Source: Arcobacter cryaerophilus gv. crypticus (GTDB taxonomy: Bacteria; Campylobacterota; Campylobacteria; Campylobacterales; Arcobacteraceae). From it: 64,000 nt of DNA. The stretch covers positions 321,393-385,392 of the forward strand of contig NZ_NXGI01000002.1 in NCBI RefSeq assembly GCF_002993025.1, read 5' to 3'. Shown here piece by piece: positions 47,533-56,517 of the stretch (the stretch's first letter is position 1; each line of letters opens with the position of its first letter). The notes beneath the pieces were generated by a model. It searched no databases. It had not been told where the DNA came from and worked only from the letters and a program-made list of their open reading frames with translations. The translations under genes were made by a program, and so were the position numbers.

Positions 47533-49419
47533 TTATAACCCTAATTTTAAATATAGATATACAAATATACAAGACATTCCAGCAAGCATAAATGCTGCAT
47601 AGAATCGTACATTTGCATTTTGTATTAATGCTACTTTTCTTCCAATAGCTACAAAATAGATTGAAGATTTCATAATAAATGCATCAATAATTTTTGCATC
47701 TAAAACTTTATCAATAAAACAAGATGCTGCTTTTGAAGTTTTAACAAATAAAATATCATAAAGCTCATCAACATAAAGTTTTCTTCCAACAAAACCAACT
47801 TCAAGCTCAGGTTTTTCTAAATCAAATCTTGCATATTTTTTGTATGCAATAAATATACCAAAAGAAGCAACTAGAACTGAAAGAGCCATTAAAATATACT
47901 CTGTACTATGAGATAGAGTAATTGTTTTTGAATTTAAGCTTCCAAGCCAAGTATCTACCATATGTGTTCCACCAAATATAGAAGGTAGATTTAAAAATCC
48001 AGCTGTAACAGCACCTATTGCTAATACTACAAGTGGAAATGTAATAGTTTTACTTGTATATACATACTCTTTTTTATGATGATTTGGTGTAACAAAAACA
48101 ACAAAATATAGTCTAAACATATAAAATGCAGTTAAAAATGCAGTAAATAGTGCAATTCCATATATTAAGTAATGTCCTTCTTGAAATGCAGCTGCTAGTA
48201 TTGCATCTTTAGAGAAAAATCCAGAAAATGGTGGAATTCCTGAAATTGCAATAACTCCTATTAAAAATGTTGCAGAAATTATTGGCAATATTGCTCTATG
48301 TTTAGCAATATTAAAAATATTTTGCTCATGATGAAGTGCAATTATAACTCCACCAGCTCCCATAAATAGCATTGCTTTAAAGAATGCATGTGTGAAAACA
48401 TGAAATAATCCGCTTGAGTAAAATCCAAGTCCAACAGCTATAAACATATAACCTAATTGACTCATAGTTGAGTAAGCAAGTATTTTTTTAATATCTGTTT
48501 GTCTTGTTGCAATGATAGCAGCAAGTAAAGCTGAAAATGCTCCAATATATGCTATAAATATTCCAATTTCTTCTATTCCTGTATATAAGAAATGGAATCT
48601 TGCAACCATATAAACCCCGGCTGTAACCATTGTTGCTGCGTGAATTAGTGCTGAAATTGGTGTGGGACCTGCCATTGCATCTGGAAGCCAAGTATATAGT
48701 GGAATTTGAGCTGATTTTCCCATAGCTCCTATAAATAATAATACTCCAGCTAATAAAAGCCAACCATTTGATGCATTTGATAAATTTGCTTCAATTGAAG
48801 AAAAAGATAAGTCAACTTGACCTAATGCAAAAAATAGTGTTGCAACTCCTAAAAGGAATCCAAAATCTCCAACTCTGTTTACAATAAATGCTTTATTTGC
48901 AGCAATAACATTGTTTTTTTCACCATAATAAAACTTAATTAAAAGGTATGAACAAACTCCAACACCTTCCCAACCTATAAATAAAATTATTGGATTATCT
49001 GCAAGAACTAGAATTAACATTGATGCTAGGAATAGATTAAAGTAAGCGAAGAATTTACCAAAACCTTCGTCATCTTTCATATAACCAACAGCATAAATGT
49101 GAATTAACCAACCAACAAAAGTTACAAACATTGACATAAAAATAGATAAATTATCTCCTAAAAATGCCATATCTACATTTAAGTTTTCAACATTTAACCA
49201 TGTAAATATATGTTGTTTAAATATAATTTTTTCTTCAAGCATTCTTAAAAATAAGCTAAGAGTTATTAAAAAAGAAATTAAAGGAGTCAATGTTCCAATT
49301 ATTGCAAAATAATTTTCTGATATTTTCTGTTTTTTTATATTATAAAAATATAGACCACCATTTAAAATAGCCCCAAGTAAAGGAGCTAAAATTATCCAAA
49401 CTAAAAGATTTGTACTCAT
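47533..49419 (-). CDS. nuoL: NADH-quinone oxidoreductase subunit L
   Basis: Most distal antiporter-like subunit, 628 residues with about 16 helices. FIGWEGVGVCSYLLI has the pumping Glu, MGKSAQIPLYTWLPDAM the conserved Lys, and ISALIHAATMVTAGVY the broken-helix region. The C-terminal 150 residues include the lateral amphipathic helix that runs along NuoM and NuoN. It overlaps nuoK by four bases. Confidence 0.95.
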   Translation of the reverse strand: MSTNLLVWIILAPLLGAILNGGLYFYNIKKQKISENYFAIIGTLTPLISFLITLSLFLRMLEEKIIFKQHIFTWLNVENLNVDMAFLGDNLSIFMSMFVTFVGWLIHIYAVGYMKDDEGFGKFFAYFNLFLASMLILVLADNPIILFIGWEGVGVCSYLLIKFYYGEKNNVIAANKAFIVNRVGDFGFLLGVATLFFALGQVDLSFSSIEANLSNASNGWLLLAGVLLFIGAMGKSAQIPLYTWLPDAMAGPTPISALIHAATMVTAGVYMVARFHFLYTGIEEIGIFIAYIGAFSALLAAIIATRQTDIKKILAYSTMSQLGYMFIAVGLGFYSSGLFHVFTHAFFKAMLFMGAGGVIIALHHEQNIFNIAKHRAILPIISATFLIGVIAISGIPPFSGFFSKDAILAAAFQEGHYLIYGIALFTAFLTAFYMFRLYFVVFVTPNHHKKEYVYTSKTITFPLVVLAIGAVTAGFLNLPSIFGGTHMVDTWLGSLNSKTITLSHSTEYILMALSVLVASFGIFIAYKKYARFDLEKPELEVGFVGRKLYVDELYDILFVKTSKAASCFIDKVLDAKIIDAFIMKSSIYFVAIGRKVALIQNANVRFYAAFMLAGMSCIFVYLYLKLGL

Positions 49420-49730
49420 CTTTTTTCTCCTTGAGATAGAGATGTAAATAGATCTGTATCCAAAGATTTTTTAGATCTAAACAGCAATATAACTATTGAT
49501 AGGAATATCGCAGCTTCAGCAGCAGCTATAGATATAACCATAATTGAAACAATTTGAGGGTCAATATTAAAATGGTATCTAGCAAATGTTACTAAAAATA
49601 GATTTACACCATTTAACATAAGTTCAAGTGACATATAAATCACAAAAATATTTCTTCTAGCAATTACTCCAATTGCACCAATTGAGAATAAAATCATAGA
49701 TACAAAAGCATAAGAAGTTAGTGATATCAT
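49416..49730 (-). CDS. nuoK: NADH-quinone oxidoreductase subunit K
   Basis: Small three-helix subunit of 104 residues in the membrane arm. The two essential glutamates of the central axis are present: Glu36 in SLELMLNGVNL and Glu72 in AAEAAIFLSI. A TIGIAR-type basic loop (VIARRN) follows the first helix. Order and size match the complex I module. Confidence 0.94.
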   Translation of the reverse strand: MISLTSYAFVSMILFSIGAIGVIARRNIFVIYMSLELMLNGVNLFLVTFARYHFNIDPQIVSIMVISIAAAEAAIFLSIVILLFRSKKSLDTDLFTSLSQGEKR

Positions 49731-49734
49731 CTTT

Positions 49735-50256
49735 TTAATCCTCCTTTGAAGTTATTTTAGTTTTTCTTCTTTTTGCAAGAACAACAGAACCTACAAGTGC
49801 AATTAGAAGTAAAATTGATATTAACTCAAATGCTACAATCCAATCATTATAAAGAATAAGCCCAACTGGTTTTATAGTTCCAAAATCACCTTCAATAGGA
49901 TATAAATCTTTGCTAGGTAAATTTGATACAGCCTTTAAAACTAAAATATTTAGAGGAATCATCAAAATAGCACCAAAACCTATAAGCATAAACTTTTTAG
50001 GTTCTTGCGGTAAATCCTCTTCTTTGATATTTAAAAACATTAAAATAAATAGAATTAAAGCCATAATAGCACCAGCATAAACGATAATTTGTACCATAAA
50101 CAATAAAGTAGCATTTAAAAGTGCAAACAGTCCAGCAACACTTAGCATAGTAATCAAAAGCCCCAATGCACTAAACATTGGACTTTTGTAAACTAGCATA
50201 GCAATAGCACCAGTAATTGCAAAAAATGCTAAAGCAATAAATAGTATATCAGCCAT
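49735..50256 (-). CDS. nuoJ: NADH-quinone oxidoreductase subunit J
   Basis: Five-helix membrane subunit, 173 residues. The third helix carries the FMVQIIVYAGAIMALILFILMF stretch that includes the conserved pi-bulge Tyr and Gly, quoted here only to its position at about residues 53-74. The C-terminus is basic (RRKTK). It begins at the stop of nuoI. Confidence 0.92.
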   Translation of the reverse strand: MADILFIALAFFAITGAIAMLVYKSPMFSALGLLITMLSVAGLFALLNATLLFMVQIIVYAGAIMALILFILMFLNIKEEDLPQEPKKFMLIGFGAILMIPLNILVLKAVSNLPSKDLYPIEGDFGTIKPVGLILYNDWIVAFELISILLLIALVGSVVLAKRRKTKITSKED

Positions 50257-50756
50257 TATTCAAAATCCTTTGATCTCTCATTTTTCATAAGAGCTTTTTT
50301 ATCTAATACAAACTCTTCTCTAGTTGAAGCTGTAAAAGAGAAAATTCCAGTATCCATTCTGATTGCATCACATGGACAAGCTTCTACACAATATCCACAA
50401 AATACACATTCAAGAAGGTCTATTTTAAACTCTTTTGGTCTTTTTTCATCAACACCATCAAATCTTTCTTCTGCTTCTATAAAAATACATTCAGCAGGAC
50501 ATGCTGTTGCACACATAAAACAAGCAACACACTTTTCAGATCCATCGTCATGTTTTGTAAGTCTATGAACACCTCTATATCTTTCAGTTATATCTGTTGG
50601 TTGAACCTCTGGATATTGTAAAGTATTTAAACCTTCTACATCTCTTAGATTTTTAAAGAAGTGCTTAAAAGTTGTTTTCATTCCTCCAGCAATAGCAGGA
50701 ATGTATAGCTTATCTTTAAATGAACTTCCATATCTTGGTACTATTTTTATTGCCAT
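50256..50756 (-). CDS. nuoI: NADH-quinone oxidoreductase subunit I
   Basis: Peripheral-arm ferredoxin-like subunit holding clusters N6a and N6b. The two motifs are CVACFMCATACPAECI and CVFCGYCVEACPCDAI. The 166-residue length is typical. It passes electrons from NuoG toward NuoB near the quinone site. Confidence 0.94.
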   Translation of the reverse strand: MAIKIVPRYGSSFKDKLYIPAIAGGMKTTFKHFFKNLRDVEGLNTLQYPEVQPTDITERYRGVHRLTKHDDGSEKCVACFMCATACPAECIFIEAEERFDGVDEKRPKEFKIDLLECVFCGYCVEACPCDAIRMDTGIFSFTASTREEFVLDKKALMKNERSKDFE

Positions 50757-50757
50757 C

Positions 50758-52032
50758 TTAATTTCCTAACACAACAACAATTGCTGTTATTACAATATTT
50801 AATAAAGCTAGAGGAATTAAAACTTTCCATCCTAGCATTTGTAGTTGGTCATATCTAATTCTTAAAACAGTCCATCTAACCCACATATAAACAAAAGCCA
50901 TCATGAAAAATTTAACCATAAAAGTTCCAACTTGAAGAACTGCAGTTGCAATATTTACTCCATTTGTTCCAAGTCCAGTTACTAAAAATGATATTAAAAC
51001 TCCCACGATTACTAAACACAATGACCAAAAAATTACAGTTAATATTTTTGTCTCTTTTTCTCTGCTTGTATCGTTTCCAACTCTTTTGTTATTTTTCTTC
51101 ATCCATCTTGTAAATATAAATATTTTAATAGGAAGTAAAATAATTATTGCCAAAATAACATAATTTATATTTGATTGAATAGTTGCTGTATCCATCCAAG
51201 GAATTTGATAACCACCAAAAAATAGCGTTACTATTAATGCACTTGAAGCACTCATAGCTGCATATTCACCAACTTGAAAAAGTCCAAATTTCATTGCACT
51301 ATATTCTGTATGATATCCAGCAACTATTTCACTCTCACCTTCTGCTAAGTCAAATGGAGCTCTATTTGTTTCTGCAAATGAACACACAATAAATATAACA
51401 GCAGCTAAAGGTTGAATAAATATTCCCCACATAGGAATAACTCCAAGATAAGTTCCCGTTTGTGCATTTACAATATCTGTTAGATGAATTGAACCATAAG
51501 ATACAATCATAGATATAATTGCTAATCCCATAGCAGCTTCATAAGATATAACTTGAGCAGAAGCTCTAATTGAACCTAGAAGTCCATATTTACTTTGAGA
51601 TGAATAACCACCTAAAATAATTCCATAAACACTAAGTCCAGCAAATGCTAAAAACCACATAATACCAAGTTCATTTGGTATAGCTTGCATTGTGTGAGCT
51701 TTTCCATCTATTGTTAAAACATCAGCATATGGAATAACTGCAAAAGTTAAAAATGAAGCCATAAATACTATAGCAGGAGCAATTGTAAAGAAAAACTTAT
51801 GTTTTATATGAGAAGGTGTGAAATCTTCTTTAAAGATAAGTTTTAACATATCAGCAAGTGCTTGAATAAGACCACCTAGTCTTATAACTCCAATGCTACA
51901 TCTGTTTGGACCACTTCTATCTTGAATAAATCCAGCAATTCTTCTTTCCCACCAAACCCAAAGTGGTGTTAACCCAACGGCAAGAACCACTGATAAGGCA
52001 ATATTTACAATAATTATAATTGTAGTACTCAT
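50758..52032 (-). CDS. nuoH: NADH-quinone oxidoreductase subunit H (long form)
   Basis: Membrane subunit that forms the quinone channel with NuoB and NuoD. GPNRCSIGVIRLGGL, ADMLKLIFKEDFTP and RAPFDLAEGESEIVAGYHTEYS are the expected quinone-channel loops, and the end has RIRYDQLQMLGWK. At 424 residues it is about 80-100 longer than usual (about 325-345). The extra length lies between the GGYQIPW region and the last conserved helix and contains two additional hydrophobic segments joined by a basic loop (WMKKNNKR...). It overlaps nuoG by four bases. Confidence 0.92.
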   Translation of the reverse strand: MSTTIIIIVNIALSVVLAVGLTPLWVWWERRIAGFIQDRSGPNRCSIGVIRLGGLIQALADMLKLIFKEDFTPSHIKHKFFFTIAPAIVFMASFLTFAVIPYADVLTIDGKAHTMQAIPNELGIMWFLAFAGLSVYGIILGGYSSQSKYGLLGSIRASAQVISYEAAMGLAIISMIVSYGSIHLTDIVNAQTGTYLGVIPMWGIFIQPLAAVIFIVCSFAETNRAPFDLAEGESEIVAGYHTEYSAMKFGLFQVGEYAAMSASSALIVTLFFGGYQIPWMDTATIQSNINYVILAIIILLPIKIFIFTRWMKKNNKRVGNDTSREKETKILTVIFWSLCLVIVGVLISFLVTGLGTNGVNIATAVLQVGTFMVKFFMMAFVYMWVRWTVLRIRYDQLQMLGWKVLIPLALLNIVITAIVVVLGN

Positions 52033-53465
52033 ATAGTTCCTTTTTCAATCATAAATTTAATATTCTCTATGATTGTTGTAATTGTAGGCATAGGACTATT
52101 TTTATCTAATTTAGAAACAACTTTTTGTCTTATTCCATCACAGTTTATGTATGAACCACTTTTTTCGTAAAAAGATGCAACAGGAATTGCAATATCAGAG
52201 TTTCCTACTGTTAAACAGTGATGAGAGAATAAAGAGATAAGTTTTTTATTTTCAAGTAAATTTAACTTATCTTCAAAATAGCTATTTTCTAAAACAAAAA
52301 TAGTTTTTGCTTCACTTAAAGCTTTATCAAAAAACTCTTTAGTTTCATCTATTTCAAGTTCTTTGAAAGATCCTCTATTTGCAGTTTTATCAGCTTTTTT
52401 TAACCAATCATCTGCAAAAGATTCATCAATAGTATTTGGAGAATATCCACTTAGTTTTATATTTAGCTTACTTGCTAGTTCTTTTACATTTATCATCTCT
52501 TCATAAGATAAATTAGGACTTAAAAGTATTAATTTATTTTCATGACTTGATAACTCTTTAAAGATATTAATAATAGCATTTGAAATATTTGTCTCATTTT
52601 TATTAATTAATGCAGTTGTAAATCTATTTGTTGCATCATTTTCATAAGACAATCTTCCATAATCACACATAAACCAACCGTTTACTGCTTTATTTGTTCT
52701 TGGTCTAAATCTATAAATCATATCATCTTTATATTTCTCTTTTCTATGATCTACATTTATATTACACCCTTTTGAACAACCATTACAAATAGCCTCAAAA
52801 CTTTGTAAGAACCAAACTCTTTGTTTAAATCTAAAATCTTTGCTTGTTAATGCTCCAACAGGGCATAAATCAACAACATTCATAGCATATGGATTATCCA
52901 AAGGACGCCCTGGAAATGTTCCAATAACTGAGTGATCTGTTCTATCTATAACTCCTAGTTCTGCTGTTTTTGTAATATCTTTACAAAATCTTACACATCT
53001 AAGACAAAGTACACATCTTTCTTGATCCAACATTACATTTGAACCTAAATCAACTCTTTTTCTTGCATGATTTTTATCATCAACATTTACTCTTGAAGCA
53101 TAAAAACCAGATTCCATATAGTAATCTTGTAGTTTACACTCACCAGCTTGGTCACATGTAGGACAATCTATAGGGTGATTTATAAGTTCAAGTTCTAAAA
53201 TATCTTTTCTTACACTCTCTATTTTCTCACCTTTTGTTCTTACAATCATTCCATCTTTTATAGGTGTGTCACAGGCAATTTGAGGTCTTTTTTGACCCTC
53301 AATTTCAACCATACACATTCTACAATTTCCATCTTTTCCCAACGCTTGATGATAACAAAAGTGAGGGATATGGATTTTTTCATCCAATAGTTTATCAATC
53401 AACAAGCTACCTTTCGTAGCTTGAAATTGAATTCCATTAATTGTTATACTAACTTGATCAGCCAT
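52029..53465 (-). CDS. nuoG: NADH-quinone oxidoreductase subunit G (short form)
   Basis: Iron-sulfur subunit of the peripheral arm, 478 residues. N1b uses Cys37, Cys48, Cys51 and Cys65. N5 uses His97, Cys101, Cys104 and Cys110. N4 uses Cys151, Cys154, Cys157 and Cys201, with an extra Cys161 as in hydrogenase-type relatives. An N7-like set is Cys227, Cys230, Cys234 and Cys267. The usual C-terminal molybdopterin-oxidoreductase-like domain is cut to about 200 residues, so the protein is much shorter than the common 700-900. The frame is clean, so this is not a frameshift artefact. Confidence 0.9.
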   Translation of the reverse strand: MADQVSITINGIQFQATKGSLLIDKLLDEKIHIPHFCYHQALGKDGNCRMCMVEIEGQKRPQIACDTPIKDGMIVRTKGEKIESVRKDILELELINHPIDCPTCDQAGECKLQDYYMESGFYASRVNVDDKNHARKRVDLGSNVMLDQERCVLCLRCVRFCKDITKTAELGVIDRTDHSVIGTFPGRPLDNPYAMNVVDLCPVGALTSKDFRFKQRVWFLQSFEAICNGCSKGCNINVDHRKEKYKDDMIYRFRPRTNKAVNGWFMCDYGRLSYENDATNRFTTALINKNETNISNAIINIFKELSSHENKLILLSPNLSYEEMINVKELASKLNIKLSGYSPNTIDESFADDWLKKADKTANRGSFKELEIDETKEFFDKALSEAKTIFVLENSYFEDKLNLLENKKLISLFSHHCLTVGNSDIAIPVASFYEKSGSYINCDGIRQKVVSKLDKNSPMPTITTIIENIKFMIEKGTI

Positions 53466-53486
53466 AAATTCATATCCCCTTATTTT

Positions 53487-54773
53487 TTATTTACCTGTAT
53501 ATAATTGTCTAGGTCTAGCAATTTTATGTTTTGGATCTCTTTTAAACTCTGCCCATTGAGCAATCCAACCTGGAGTTCTTCCAATAACAAAAATAGGTGT
53601 AAACATCTCCACTGGAATTTTAAGTGCTGTTAAGATAACTCCTGAATAGAAATCTATATTTGGATATAAACCTCTTTCTTTAAAGTAATCATCTTTTAAT
53701 GCAGCTTCTTCAACAGCTGTCGCAATGTCAATTAGTTTTGAGTCAAGATTTAATTTCTCTTTTAATTTACCTTGTAAATCTCTTAAAGTATCGGCTCTTG
53801 GGTCTCTATTTTTGTAAACTCTATGTCCAAATCCCATAAGTCTAAATGGATCATTTTTATCTTTTGCTTTTGCTATAAAACTAGCAACATTTTTAACATC
53901 ACCAATCATTCTTAGTTGATCCATAACTTTTTCATTTGCTCCACCATGAGCTGCTCCCCAAAGTGCTGAAATACCAGATGCAATTGCAACATAAGGGTGA
54001 GCTTCTGTTGAACCTACATTTCTAACAGTTGTTGTAGAAGCATTTTGTTCATGGTCTGCATGAAGAGTTAAAATAGCATCTAGTGCATCAACTTCAATTT
54101 GAGTAATCTCTTGATTTGAACCATCAGCTAAATGTTTCATTTTTCCACCTGGATATGCTCTTAACATATATAATAGATTTTCTGTGAAATATCTATCAAT
54201 ATCTGGATAAATCATAGGTGTTCCAATTGAGTTTCTATATGCCATAGCTGCAATTGTAGGCATTTTTGCCATAATTCTATTTTGCATAGTTTTGTACTCT
54301 TCTTCATCTTCTAAATGTAAGTGGTCTTTATAAAATGCAGATAGTGCCATTGTTGAAGCTGCCATTGTTGCCATTGGGTGAGCTCTATCAGGTAATGCAT
54401 CAAATAATCTAATAATTCCCTCATCAACAAAAGATCTATGTCTTATCTCTAAATCTAAGTTTTTTGACTCATCTTTATTTGGTAATCTTCCATTCATTAA
54501 TAAATATGATACATCCAAAAATGAGTGTTTACCAGCTAAATCAGCTATATCATAACCTCTGTATTTAAGTTCCGAGTTTTCACCATCAATAAATGTAATT
54601 TTTGATTCACAAGCAGCTGTTGAAGTATAACCTGGATCAAAAGTAAACATTCCAGAATCTTTGTAAAATGTAGAAATATCTACAACAGATGGTCCTCTTG
54701 TACCATCTATAATATTGTACTCATAAGATTTACCAGTTCTATTGTCAGTAAAAGTCATTGTATTCTTTGCCAT
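53487..54773 (-). CDS. gltA: Citrate synthase (type II), embedded in the nuo operon
   Basis: Condenses acetyl-CoA with oxaloacetate. The 428-residue hexameric-type enzyme has DGENSELKYRGYDI near the N-terminus, the active-site LHADHEQNASTTT and GFGHRVYKNRDPRA histidines, and the catalytic Asp in NIDFYSGVIL. It lies between nuoF (9 bases) and nuoG (21 bases), same strand, with no terminator between, so it should be made with complex I. It is not a complex I subunit. Confidence 0.95.
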   Translation of the reverse strand: MAKNTMTFTDNRTGKSYEYNIIDGTRGPSVVDISTFYKDSGMFTFDPGYTSTAACESKITFIDGENSELKYRGYDIADLAGKHSFLDVSYLLMNGRLPNKDESKNLDLEIRHRSFVDEGIIRLFDALPDRAHPMATMAASTMALSAFYKDHLHLEDEEEYKTMQNRIMAKMPTIAAMAYRNSIGTPMIYPDIDRYFTENLLYMLRAYPGGKMKHLADGSNQEITQIEVDALDAILTLHADHEQNASTTTVRNVGSTEAHPYVAIASGISALWGAAHGGANEKVMDQLRMIGDVKNVASFIAKAKDKNDPFRLMGFGHRVYKNRDPRADTLRDLQGKLKEKLNLDSKLIDIATAVEEAALKDDYFKERGLYPNIDFYSGVILTALKIPVEMFTPIFVIGRTPGWIAQWAEFKRDPKHKIARPRQLYTGK

Positions 54774-54782
54774 TTTTTCTCC

Positions 54783-56042
54783 TTAGTTTTGATTATTTTT
54801 TATATAAGCGTCAAATTCACTTCTAAATTTTTTTACAATACTTGCTATAATATCTTTAACAGCAGGTGCAAAAACACACACTGTTTTTCCATTCATAGTT
54901 TCGCAAACATCAAGTATAGTTTGTAAATCATTTGAAGAACCACAACCTTCTATAATATCCCTTATAATTTTATCAATCCAACCACAACCTTCTCTACAAG
55001 GAGTACATTGTCCGCACGACTCATGATGATAAAATTCAATAATATTTTTCGCAACTTCGACCATACACGCACTATCATCAATTACAATCATACCTCCTGT
55101 ACCTAAAGTTGAACCTATATCCCACATAGACTCATAATCCAATACAGCTTTTTCTACTTCAGTTGCTGTTAGAATTGGACATGAAGTTCCACCTGGAATA
55201 ATAGCTTTTAGTTTTTTACCTTCAAGCATTCCACCACCAACTTCATTTAAGAAGTCAATCATTTTATTTCCATATTGAAGTTCATAAACCCCTGGGTTTT
55301 TAACAGGTCCTGAAATAGCAAAAAGCATAGTTCCAGGTGATTTTGGTGTACCATATTTTGTATAACCCTCTGCTCCATTTTCAACAATATTTGGAACTGA
55401 TGATATAGTTTCAACATTATTTACAGTTGCAGGATCTCCATAAAACCACTCACACTCTTTTCCATGAGGTTTTAATCTTGGGTGTCCTCTTTTTCCTTCG
55501 ATTGATTCAATAAGTGCAGATTTTTCTCCACAAATATATGCTCCTCCACCTCTGTGAACTGTAATATCAACTTTAAAATCATATTTGTCCATGATTTTAT
55601 CACCAATAATTTTTGCTTTATAAGCTTCTTGAATTGCTTCATTCAATCTATCAATAAAAAACTTATACTCACCTCTTATATAAATATAAGCATGATTAGC
55701 TTGAATTGCCCAACAAGTACAGATAATTCCTTCTATTAAAAGGTGTGGATCGTATTGGAAAATTTGTCTATCTTTAAAAGTTCCAGGTTCACTCTCATCA
55801 CCATTTACAATTAAATATCTAGGTCTTTCATCAACGGCAGGCATAAGTTCCCATTTAGGACCACAAGCAGCTCCTCCTCCACCTTTTCCTCTAAGTCCAG
55901 ATTTTGTAACTTCAGCAGTTACATCATTTGGAGCCATAGTAAAAAGTTTATCTATAGAAGAGTATCTTCCATTTGCAAGAGCAACTTCAAGTTTGTGTGA
56001 ATTTGGGATATCAAAATTTTTACTTACTATTTTAGTTATCAT
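54783..56042 (-). CDS. nuoF: NuoF-like NADH-binding subunit with altered FMN loop
   Basis: A 419-residue member of the NuoF/51-kDa family that should oxidise NADH at FMN and pass electrons to cluster N3, bound by Cys in SCGQCTPCREGC and a later Cys. The loop normally GRGGAGFxTGxKW reads GKGGGGAACGPKW (residues 52-64). The next motif, usually NADExEPGT(F/Y)KDR, reads NGDESEPGTFKDR. FMN and NADH contacts may therefore differ. It overlaps nuoE by 11 bases. The family is certain, the NADH specificity less so. Confidence 0.85.
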   Translation of the reverse strand: MITKIVSKNFDIPNSHKLEVALANGRYSSIDKLFTMAPNDVTAEVTKSGLRGKGGGGAACGPKWELMPAVDERPRYLIVNGDESEPGTFKDRQIFQYDPHLLIEGIICTCWAIQANHAYIYIRGEYKFFIDRLNEAIQEAYKAKIIGDKIMDKYDFKVDITVHRGGGAYICGEKSALIESIEGKRGHPRLKPHGKECEWFYGDPATVNNVETISSVPNIVENGAEGYTKYGTPKSPGTMLFAISGPVKNPGVYELQYGNKMIDFLNEVGGGMLEGKKLKAIIPGGTSCPILTATEVEKAVLDYESMWDIGSTLGTGGMIVIDDSACMVEVAKNIIEFYHHESCGQCTPCREGCGWIDKIIRDIIEGCGSSNDLQTILDVCETMNGKTVCVFAPAVKDIIASIVKKFRSEFDAYIKNNQN

Positions 56043-56517
56043 TTTTGCACTCCCAAATTATTTTTTCTAATTTCTCTTTTGTTAGTTTTCCGTGATAAAC
56101 ATTATTTAATGCAATCATTGGAGCATCTCCACAAGCACCTTGACACTCTACTTCACTAAAAGTAAAAAGTCCATCGGCACTTGTTTGACCTGGTTCAAGT
56201 CCTAAAGTTTCTTTTATGTAAGCTTTTAACTCTCTTGCACCCATAAGCATACAAGATACTGTTTTACAAAGTTCAATATGGTGTTTTCCAATTGGTTTTA
56301 AGTTAAACATAGTATAAAATGTTGCCACTTCATATACTTGCATTGGACTTTTTTCTACTTTTTGTGCTACATAAACCATAGCTTCTGGGCTTACCCAACC
56401 TTCTTGCTCTTGTACTAACCAAAGAGCTGGTAGCATACAAGAGTCAATTTTTGGATATCTCGAAGCATACTCTTGAAATTTTGCTTCATTTTGTGGTGTA
56501 TATTTAAAACTACTCAT
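56032..56517 (-). CDS. nuoE: NADH-quinone oxidoreductase subunit E
   Basis: Thioredoxin-fold [2Fe-2S] subunit (N1a) of the NADH module, 161 residues. The ligands are the CKTVSC pair and ECQGACG, spaced in the NuoE manner, after the helical N-terminus with MLPALWLVQEQEGWVS. It pairs with NuoF. C. jejuni has no NuoE or NuoF at this position, so their presence is a useful lineage marker. Confidence 0.93.
   Translation of the reverse strand: MSSFKYTPQNEAKFQEYASRYPKIDSCMLPALWLVQEQEGWVSPEAMVYVAQKVEKSPMQVYEVATFYTMFNLKPIGKHHIELCKTVSCMLMGARELKAYIKETLGLEPGQTSADGLFTFSEVECQGACGDAPMIALNNVYHGKLTKEKLEKIIWECKNDN

Noticed and set aside
48488-48763. Long frame overlapping nuoL in another phase
   Set aside because: It is a shadow of nuoL: low-complexity Ser/Tyr/Ile content, no ribosome binding site, and nuoL is certain.
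52029-53465. Frameshift or pseudogene in nuoG because of its short length
   Set aside because: The frame is intact from start to stop, overlaps nuoH by four bases in the normal way, and carries all cluster ligands.
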